Shown here one piece after another: positions 56,182-64,000 of a stretch of DNA of 64,000 nt. The stretch comes from Streptomyces sp. F001 (GTDB taxonomy: Bacteria > Actinomycetota > Actinomycetes > Streptomycetales > Streptomycetaceae), in NCBI RefSeq assembly GCF_004187715.1, contig NZ_QZWF01000006.1, positions 124,001-188,000 on the forward strand. The letters run 5' to 3'. Under the pieces are notes generated by a model that was given only the letters and a program-made list of their open reading frames with translations, searched no databases and was not told the DNA's origin. Each line of letters begins with the position of its first letter. Within the stretch, counting starts at the first letter, position 1. A program made the position numbers and the translations under genes.

Positions 56182-58100
56182 GGAAACGCCAGTCCACGAA
56201 GACGTACACCCGGCTCACCCATCCCCTGGTCCGCGACTCCCGCGACGAGCCGCTGCGCCGGGCCACCTGGGACGAGGCGCTCGAGCGGACCGCCCGGGGC
56301 CTTGCGGCAGCCCGCGGCGCGTTCGGCATGTTCTCGTGCGCCCGCGCCACCAACGAGATGAACTACGTGGCGCAGAAGTTCGCCCGTGTGGTCATGGGCA
56401 CCAACAACGTCGACTCCTGCAACCGCACCTGCCACGCGCCGAGCGTCGCGGGCCTGTCCGCCGCCTTCGGCTCGGGCGGCGGGACCTCCTCGTACGAGGA
56501 GATCGAGCACACCGACGTCATCGTGATGTGGGGCTCCAACGCCCGCTTCGCGCACCCGATCTTCTTCCAGCACGTACTGAAGGGGATCAGGAACGGTGCC
56601 CGGATGTACGCGGTCGACCCGCGGCGGACGAGCACCGCCGAGTGGGCGGAGAGCTGGCTCGGCCTGAACGTCGGCACGGACATTCCGATGGCCCACGCCA
56701 TCGGCCGCGAGATCATCCACGCCGGCCTGGCCAACGAGGCGTTCATCGAGCGGGCGACCAGCGGCTTCGAGGAGTACCGGGCGCTCGTCGAGCCGTGGAC
56801 GCTGTCCCTCGCCGAGAAGGTGACCGGCGTACCCGCCGCCGCCATCCGGGAGCTGGCGCACGCCTACGCCCGAGCCGAGCGCGCCCAGCTGTGCTGGACC
56901 CTCGGCATCACCGAGCACCACAACGGCACCGACAACGTCCGCGCCCTGATCAACCTGTCCCTGCTGACCGGCCACGTCGGCCGCTACGGCGCCGGGCTCC
57001 AGCCGCTGCGCGGCCAGAACAACGTCCAGGGCGGCGGCGACATGGGGGCCATCCCCAACCGCCTGCCCGGGTTCCAGGACATCCTCGACGCGGACACCCG
57101 GCTCAAGTTCGAGTCGGCCTGGGACACCGTCATCCAGCCGCACTACGGGCTGAACCTGACCGAGATGTTCGAGGCGATGGAGGAGGGCACGCTCAGGGCC
57201 GTCTACTGCATCGGCGAGAACCCGGCGCAGTCGGAGGCGGACAGCGGGCAGGCGGTGCGGCGGCTGCAGGCCCTGGACTTCCTGGTCGTCCAGGACATCT
57301 TCCTGACGAAGACCGCCGAACTGGCCGACGTCGTCCTGCCCGCCACCGCCGGCTGGGCGGAGACCGAGGGCACGACCACCAACAGCGAGCGCCGGGTCCA
57401 GCGCGTACGCCGGGCCGTGACTCCGCCCGGCGAGGCCCGCGAGGACATCGACATCATCTGCGACCTGGCGGCCCGGCTCGGCCACGCATGGAAGTACGCC
57501 GACGCCGAGGCGGTCTGGAACGAGCTCAGGTCGGTGTCCCCGGACCACTACGGGATGACGTACGAGCGCCTGGAGGAGCACCAGGGCATCCAGTGGCCCT
57601 GCCCCAGCACCGAGCGGCTCGAACCGGCCTATCTGCACGGCCGGCTGTGGGAGACCGACCCGGCGAAACGGGGCAGGCTCGCGCCCTTCGGGCTGGTGCA
57701 GCACGATCCGCCCGTCGACCTCACCGACGAGGAGTACCCGATCCGGCTCACCACCGGGCGGCGGCTCGACTCCTACAACACCGGTGTGCAGAGCGGCGGT
57801 TTCGCCTCCCCGCTCCGGCGCGGCGAGTACGTCGAGCTGTGCCCGGAGGACGCCGAGCGGTACGGGGTCGTGGTCGGCGAGGAGGTCCGGGTGACCTCAC
57901 GGCGCGGCTCGGTCGTGGCGCCGGTGTGGGTCGACCCGGCACTGCGGCCCGGGCTCGCCTTCATGACCATGCACTTTCCCGACGAGGTGGACACCAACCA
58001 GCTCACGATCGAGGCGAACTGCCCGATCGCGGGGACGGCGGAGTTCAAGGCGTCGGCGATCCGGATCGAGAAGCTCCCCGTCGCGACCATTGTGAGGTGA
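56178..58100 (+). CDS. fdhA: Formate dehydrogenase alpha subunit, molybdopterin-binding part (Cys type)
   Basis: The 640-residue protein is the bis-MGD molybdopterin half of an NAD-dependent formate dehydrogenase. Motifs are MGTNNVDSCNRTCHAPSVAG (Mo ligand Cys85, with His86), VIVMWGSNARFAHPI, LCWTLGITEHHNGTDNVRAL, LQPLRGQNNVQGGGDMGAIP, EGTTTNSERRVQRVRRAV and a C-terminal molybdopterin-dinucleotide domain. The Mo ligand codon is TGC (56430-56432), not TGA. The Fe-S-bearing N-terminal part is missing here and is encoded two genes downstream (59920-60780). It overlaps panE-like by ATGA. Formate is oxidised to CO2. Confidence 0.9.
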   Translation: MRKRQSTKTYTRLTHPLVRDSRDEPLRRATWDEALERTARGLAAARGAFGMFSCARATNEMNYVAQKFARVVMGTNNVDSCNRTCHAPSVAGLSAAFGSGGGTSSYEEIEHTDVIVMWGSNARFAHPIFFQHVLKGIRNGARMYAVDPRRTSTAEWAESWLGLNVGTDIPMAHAIGREIIHAGLANEAFIERATSGFEEYRALVEPWTLSLAEKVTGVPAAAIRELAHAYARAERAQLCWTLGITEHHNGTDNVRALINLSLLTGHVGRYGAGLQPLRGQNNVQGGGDMGAIPNRLPGFQDILDADTRLKFESAWDTVIQPHYGLNLTEMFEAMEEGTLRAVYCIGENPAQSEADSGQAVRRLQALDFLVVQDIFLTKTAELADVVLPATAGWAETEGTTTNSERRVQRVRRAVTPPGEAREDIDIICDLAARLGHAWKYADAEAVWNELRSVSPDHYGMTYERLEEHQGIQWPCPSTERLEPAYLHGRLWETDPAKRGRLAPFGLVQHDPPVDLTDEEYPIRLTTGRRLDSYNTGVQSGGFASPLRRGEYVELCPEDAERYGVVVGEEVRVTSRRGSVVAPVWVDPALRPGLAFMTMHFPDEVDTNQLTIEANCPIAGTAEFKASAIRIEKLPVATIVR

Positions 58101-58105
58101 CGCAA

Positions 58106-59919
<1,814 letters not shown>

Positions 59920-59923
<4 letters not shown>

Positions 59924-60780
59924 CCGCGATACCGCTGGGAGTGCCGCGCCGGCTGGTCGAGTTCACCATCGACGGCGAGGAGGCCCGCGTCCCGGAGGGC
60001 TCGACCGTCCTCGACGCCTGCCGGGCCGCCGGGAAGGACATCCCGACCCTCTGCCAGGGCGACACTCTGACGCCCAAGAACGCCTGCCGGGTCTGCATGG
60101 TGGAGGTCGAGGGCTCCCGCACCCTGGTCCCGGCCTGTTCCCGCAGGGCGGAGCCCGGCATGGCGGTGCACACCGACACCGAGCGCGCCCGGCACAGCCG
60201 CAAGCTCGTCCTCGAACTCCTCGCCTCCTCGGTCGACTTGTCGACCACTCCCCAGGTCGCCGGCTGGATCAAGGAGTACGAGGCGAAGCCGGACCGCTTC
60301 GGCCCGGACGCGGCCCGCCTGGGCGAGGAGCCGAAGGTCGACAACGATCTGTACGTGCGTGACTACGACAAGTGCATCCTCTGCTACAAGTGCGTCGACG
60401 CCTGCGGCGAGCAGTGGCAGAACACCTTCGCGATCTCCGTCGCGGGCCGGGGCTTCGACGCCCGGATCGCGGTCGAGCACGACGCCCCGCTCACCGACTC
60501 CGCGTGCGTGTACTGCGGGAACTGCATCGAGGTGTGCCCGACGGGAGCGCTGTCCTTCAAGTCGGAGTTCGACATGCGGGCGGCGGGCACCTGGGACGAG
60601 TCGCAGCAGACCGAGACGACCACCGTCTGCGCGTACTGCGGAGTGGGCTGCAACCTCACGCTGCACGTGCAGGACAATGAGATCGTGAAGGTCACCTCGC
60701 CGCACGACAACCCGGTGACCCACGGCAACCTGTGCATCAAGGGCCGCTTCGGCTACCAGCACGTACAGAACCGGGACTGA
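59920..60780 (+). CDS. Iron-sulfur part of the formate dehydrogenase alpha subunit
   Basis: The 286 residues correspond to the first third of an FdsA/FdhF-type alpha subunit. They carry a NuoG-like [2Fe-2S] domain (IPTLCQGDTLTPKNACRVC), two [4Fe-4S] clusters (CILCYKCVDACGE and CVYCGNCIEVCPTGAL), and the Mo-proximal cluster motif TVCAYCGVGCNLTLH with NLCIKGRFG. The frame stops soon after that point (HVQNRD), where one-gene enzymes continue into the molybdopterin domain, which here lies upstream as a separate gene. The alpha subunit is thus split and the parts are in reversed order. Electrons pass from Mo through these clusters to the NuoF-like subunit. Confidence 0.9.
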
Positions 60781-60787
60781 TGGGGAC

Positions 60788-61636
60788 ATGGGACGAGTCA
60801 CGGAACGACGCAAGGTGATCCGCATCCGGGACGGGGCGGTCTCCGCCCGTCCGGACACGCTCGTCGCCGAGGAACCCCTGGAGATCCGGCTGAACGGCAA
60901 GCCGCTCGCGATCACCATGCGCACTCCGGGTGACGACTTCGCGCTCGCCGCGGGGTTCCTGGTGAGCGAGGGGGTACTGGCCGAGCGGACGGACCTGCAG
61001 AACATCGTCTACTGCGCCGGGGCGACGCAGGACGGCTCGAACACGTACAACGTGGTGGACGTGAAGACCGCGCCGGGCGTCGCGATTCCCGACATCACGC
61101 TGGAGCGGAACGTCTACACCACCTCCTCCTGCGGGCTGTGCGGCAAGGCGAGCCTGGACGCGGTCCGTACGACGGCCCGCTGGCCCATCGCCGACACTCC
61201 CCCGGTCCGGGTGGAGCCCGAGCTGCTCGCAAGCCTCCCCGACCGGCTGCGCGCGGCCCAGCGGGTCTTCGACCGGACCGGGGGTCTGCACGCGGCGGCC
61301 CTGTTCGCCGAGGACGGGGAGCTGCTCGACATCCGTGAGGACGTGGGCCGGCACAACGCAGTCGACAAGCTGGTCGGCCGCGCCCTGCAGAGCGGCGGTC
61401 TGCCCCTGTCCCGCACGATCCTGCTGGTGTCCGGCCGCGCCTCCTTCGAGCTGGCGCAGAAGGCCGTGATGGCGGGCATCCCGGTACTGGCCGCGGTCTC
61501 GGCGCCCTCGTCGCTGGCCGTGGACCTGGCCGTGGAGAGCGGGCTGACCCTCGTGGGCTTCCTGCGGGGCAACTCCATGAACGTGTACGCGGGCGAGGAC
61601 CGCATCGCCCTGCGGACCGCGGCCGCCCAGGGCTGA
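60788..61636 (+). CDS. fdhD: Formate dehydrogenase accessory sulfurtransferase FdhD
   Basis: The 282-residue protein starts MGRVTERRKVIRIRDGAVSA. It has the family motif TTSSCGLCGKASLD (CxxC that carries the persulfide), FDRTGGLHAAALF, and GRHNAVDKLVGRALQSG. FdhD passes sulfur to the Mo cofactor of formate dehydrogenase and is needed for its activity. It ends the fdh operon; a small GC hairpin follows (61683-61699). Confidence 0.94.
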   Translation: MGRVTERRKVIRIRDGAVSARPDTLVAEEPLEIRLNGKPLAITMRTPGDDFALAAGFLVSEGVLAERTDLQNIVYCAGATQDGSNTYNVVDVKTAPGVAIPDITLERNVYTTSSCGLCGKASLDAVRTTARWPIADTPPVRVEPELLASLPDRLRAAQRVFDRTGGLHAAALFAEDGELLDIREDVGRHNAVDKLVGRALQSGGLPLSRTILLVSGRASFELAQKAVMAGIPVLAAVSAPSSLAVDLAVESGLTLVGFLRGNSMNVYAGEDRIALRTAAAQG

Positions 61637-61682
61637 CGGTTCCCCGCGGCACGGCGGCGGGGCCCCGACCGGCGGGGAGCGC

Positions 61683-61699
61683 CCCCTGCGCCGCAGGGG
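61683..61699. terminator. Short GC-rich hairpin after fdhD
   Basis: CCCCTGCG and CGCAGGGG pair across one base, about 50 bp after the fdhD stop. It is compatible with a Streptomyces-type terminator. Confidence 0.5.
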
Positions 61700-61898
61700 T
61701 CCCGCCTCACGCCTTGTCATGAGCGCGCCTAATTTCGCGACGAGGTTTCAGTTGACGTGCGCTCAGACAACCACTTCCCCAGTCGTGTTGTCCGAGCACG
61801 TTTCTTGTGGTGTGTCGCTGCCACCAACTACCCTCTGTGACGCGTAGGTTCGACGTGGGATGTCCCGATGTTCTGACAAATGAAGGGCGGGTCACTGC

Positions 61899-64000
61899 AT
61901 GCCGTCGAGACTTCGCGCACGTCTGAGAGCCACCCTCACCGCGGGCGTCGTCATGACGGCGACAGCCGTCCTGCCCGACCCGGTGCAAGCCCAACCCGCC
62001 ATGGCTGCCCCGCAGTTCGAGCAGCAGGTGCTCTTCAGGACGTCGCAGGATCCCGGCTACGCCTGCTTCCGGATCCCGGCCATCGTGCAGACCGCCGAGG
62101 GCACGCTGCTCGCGTTCGCCGAGGGCCGCGTCCTCAACTGCGGAGACGCGGCCGACATCGACATCGTGATGAAGCGCTCCACCGACGGCGGCCGCACCTG
62201 GGGCCCGCTCCAGGTCGTCAACGACGGCGCCGGCGACACTCACGGCAACCCGGCCCCGATCGTCGACCGCGAGACCGGCCGGATCCTGCTGGCCCAGACC
62301 TACAACACGGGCCGTACGGACAGCGGCAACTGTGAGGTCCCGTGCGACCGCCGGCCCCATCTGCAGTACAGCGACGACGACGGCCGCACCTGGTCCGATC
62401 CGCGCGACCTCAGCCCGCAGATCATGCCCGCGCACTGGAACTCCTGGTACGCCACCGGTCCCGTGCACGGCATCCAGCTCACCCGGGGCAGCCGCGCCGG
62501 CCGGCTGGTCTTCGGCGTCAACACCGAGACGTGGGACGGCACCAGGGTCACCGGGAACCACGCCGCCCTCATCGTGAGCGACGACGGCGGCGACACCTGG
62601 CGGGTCGGCGCCAACGACTCCTGGCCGATCGCGTTCGACGGCACCTTCCGGCAGAAGCCCTCGGAAGTCACCCTGACCGAGCACACCGACGGCTCGCTCC
62701 TGGTCAGCGGCCGCGAACAGGACGGCACCGACCTCGGACACCGCACCCAGACCGTCAGCCGCGACGGCGGCGACAGCTTCGCCACCCGCTTCCGGTCCGT
62801 CCCGGACCTCTACGCGCCCCAGGTCCAGGGCGCCACGCTGCGCCTCGGCAACCGGATGCTGCTGTCCTGCCCCGGTGACCCCGACCGCCGCCGGACGATG
62901 ATGATCCGCTCCTCCTACGACGGCGGCCGCACCTGGGAGAGCGTGGACCGCGGAACCGTGGTCACCCAGGACTGGTCCGGCTACTCCGACCTGGCGCCGA
63001 TCGACGACAGCACCGTCGGCCTGCTGTACGAGGCCGGCACGGTCGACGCCCGCGACGAGATCCGCTTCGCCCGCTTCAACGAGGAGTGGCTGAAGCCGCG
63101 CCGCGGCGCCGACCCGACCACGCCCGACCATGCCGTGCTCGGCGAGCCGGCGGCCGTACTCGGCGGCGCCGAGCGCACCAGCGGTGTATCGGGCGGCGCG
63201 CTGGCCTTCGACGGCACCGACGACGCCGTACGTCTGCCGTACCGCCCCCAACTTCCGCTCGACACCAAGGAGTTCACCGCCTCGCTGTGGTTCCGCTACA
63301 CCGCCGAGAGCGGAGAGCAGCCGCTGCTGTGGATGGGTGGGGTGGGTACCAGCCAGCCCCAGGTCTGGCTGCGCGGTGAGCCCGCCGCGGGCCGGGTACG
63401 CGGCCTGATCAATACCCGGGAGGACGCGACGACCGTACGGTCGGCATCCGTGGACACCACCGCCGCCCACAACGACGGCCGGTGGCACCACCTCGCACTG
63501 CGCCGTGGCGACGGGCGGCTGACCCTGTTCATCGACGGCAGGCCCAGCAGCACGGCGGACGTGCCCGGCTCCGTGAGCCGCAACTCGCCGTTCGGCGTGC
63601 ACATCGGCCAGAGCATGGACAGTCGGGCCTTCTTCACCGGGGCCATCGACGAGGTCCGCGTCTGGGACCGGGCGCTCAGCGACAGCGAGATCGCCGACGT
63701 ACACCAGACGCACACCGGCCCGGACTTCGACAACGTGCTGTGGCTCCCCATGGACCAGGTGGCCGCCGGCGCAGATCGCGGCGGGCACGTTGCCGCGGGC
63801 GATCGAGGTGAAGGCGATCGACGACTGGATGGTCGACGGGACGAGGGTGAGGAAGAGCAGGCCCGTCCACAGCGAGTGGGTGAGAACGACCGGCTCAGCC
63901 GGCGGGACGAGGGTGAGGAAGAGCAGGCCCGTCCACAGCGAGTGGGTGAGAACGACCGGCTCAGCCGGCGGGACGAGGGTGAGGAAGAGCAGGCCCGTCC
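61899..64000 (+). CDS. Secreted exo-sialidase with C-terminal LamG domain, 3' end disrupted
   Basis: The protein starts MPSRLRARLRATLTAGVVMT with a signal peptide ending near AMAA (residue 37). The FRIP motif (57-60, YACFRIPAIV) and five Asp boxes (STDGGRTW, SDDDGRTW, SDDGGDTW, SRDGGDSF, SYDGGRTW) define a six-bladed sialidase to about residue 390. A LamG/concanavalin-like domain follows (about 420-620; LAFDGTDDAVRLPY, GRWHHLALRRGDGRLTLFID, GAIDEVRVWDRALSD). It cleaves terminal sialic acids. Homology ends at VLWLPMDQV near 63764. The frame then stays open without stop to the window edge, but it only reads the reverse of a transporter fragment. The normal stop codon is therefore lost. Confidence 0.85.
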   Translation, partial: MPSRLRARLRATLTAGVVMTATAVLPDPVQAQPAMAAPQFEQQVLFRTSQDPGYACFRIPAIVQTAEGTLLAFAEGRVLNCGDAADIDIVMKRSTDGGRTWGPLQVVNDGAGDTHGNPAPIVDRETGRILLAQTYNTGRTDSGNCEVPCDRRPHLQYSDDDGRTWSDPRDLSPQIMPAHWNSWYATGPVHGIQLTRGSRAGRLVFGVNTETWDGTRVTGNHAALIVSDDGGDTWRVGANDSWPIAFDGTFRQKPSEVTLTEHTDGSLLVSGREQDGTDLGHRTQTVSRDGGDSFATRFRSVPDLYAPQVQGATLRLGNRMLLSCPGDPDRRRTMMIRSSYDGGRTWESVDRGTVVTQDWSGYSDLAPIDDSTVGLLYEAGTVDARDEIRFARFNEEWLKPRRGADPTTPDHAVLGEPAAVLGGAERTSGVSGGALAFDGTDDAVRLPYRPQLPLDTKEFTASLWFRYTAESGEQPLLWMGGVGTSQPQVWLRGEPAAGRVRGLINTREDATTVRSASVDTTAAHNDGRWHHLALRRGDGRLTLFIDGRPSSTADVPGSVSRNSPFGVHIGQSMDSRAFFTGAIDEVRVWDRALSDSEIADVHQTHTGPDFDNVLWLPMDQVAAGADRGGHVAAGDRGEGDRRLDGRRDEGEEEQARPQRVGENDRLSRRDEGEEEQARPQRVGENDRLSRRDEGEEEQAR
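63765..64000 (-). pseudogene. SBF-like (bile acid:sodium symporter type) transporter fragment with 22-residue tandem repeats
   Basis: On the reverse strand the sequence reads LWTGLLFLTLVPSTIQSSIA and FTSIARGNVPAAICA, a signature of SBF-like (YfeH-type) transporters, ending abruptly at the sialidase junction. The helix segment LTHSLWTGLLFLTLVP is repeated in frame through 66-bp tandem repeats (units starting 63838, 63904, 63970). No start or natural end is visible. It is either a truncated gene or an artefact at a sequence end. Confidence 0.6.
63838..64000. repeat. 66-bp tandem repeat, at least 2.4 copies
   Basis: The unit starts GGGACGAGGGTGAGGAAGAG at 63838, 63904 and 63970 and the copies are identical over the visible part. 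Sixty-six bases equal 22 codons, so both overlapping frames stay open. It continues past the window edge. Confidence 0.9.

Noticed and set aside
56178..58100. Selenocysteine codon in the formate dehydrogenase
   Set aside because: The Mo-ligand codon at 56430-56432 is TGC and no in-frame TGA is present.

Overview
The base composition, codon use (G/C almost always in third position), twin-arginine signal peptides, rare TTA codons and the gene families present all point to a Streptomyces or close relative. No CRISPR array, rRNA operon or replication origin was seen. Two tRNA genes are present: tRNA-Sec and tRNA-Leu(GAG).

Region 1 (1-4.6 kb) holds a partial WrbA-type flavoprotein, a YceI-family lipid-binding-like protein, a nearly intact IS630-type element with an A7 frameshift site, and debris of at least three other transposases. 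Region 2 (4.5-8.2 kb) is a small operon with a MauE-like membrane protein, a MauD-like thioredoxin and a Tat-exported protein. That protein looks like a methylamine-dehydrogenase light chain (12 Cys, paired Trp) fused to two peptidoglycan-binding repeats; it is the most unusual system in the window. Region 3 (8.5-12.3 kb) has three secreted wall-active proteins that share the same peptidoglycan-binding repeats. Region 4 (12.3-16.6 kb) is a complete selenocysteine locus (selD, tRNA-Sec, selA, selB).

Region 5 (16.6-21.0 kb) is a transposase and recombinase graveyard between selB and a tRNA-Leu gene, with one intact rve-type IS and one LLM-type flavin oxidoreductase. Region 6 (21.2-31.8 kb) is an oxalate/C2-acyl-CoA locus: an aldehyde dehydrogenase, a second succinyl-CoA ligase (sucDC), a ThDP-dependent oxalyl-CoA decarboxylase-like enzyme, formyl-CoA transferase (frc), an ADP-forming acyl-CoA synthetase and an oxalate/formate antiporter.

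Region 7 (31.8-40.2 kb) is an Ebo-type 'metabolite traffic' operon on the minus strand: myo-inositol-phosphate synthase, UbiA prenyltransferase, TIM-barrel isomerase, EboA, TatD hydrolase, EboE and an alkaline-phosphatase-type enzyme. A frameshifted Tat-exported TIM-barrel protein follows. Region 8 (40.2-51.5 kb) is a carbohydrate locus: a giant secreted ThuA/sugar-dehydrogenase-like protein, a sugar isomerase, a Gfo/Idh/MocA oxidoreductase, a ribose-type ABC importer and a ROK regulator.

Region 9 (51.6-61.7 kb) holds a GntR regulator, a KAS III-like enzyme, a second oxalate/formate-type MFS with a 44-residue companion, a ketopantoate-reductase-like enzyme, and an NAD-linked formate dehydrogenase whose alpha subunit is split into two genes in reversed order, plus fdhD. 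Related inverted-repeat sites at about 25.0, 52.4 and 55.1 kb (weaker at 22.9 kb) suggest that the GntR protein joins regions 6 and 9 into one oxalate-to-formate-to-CO2 regulon. The window ends in a secreted sialidase that runs abruptly into a reversed SBF-type transporter fragment carrying 66-bp tandem repeats.
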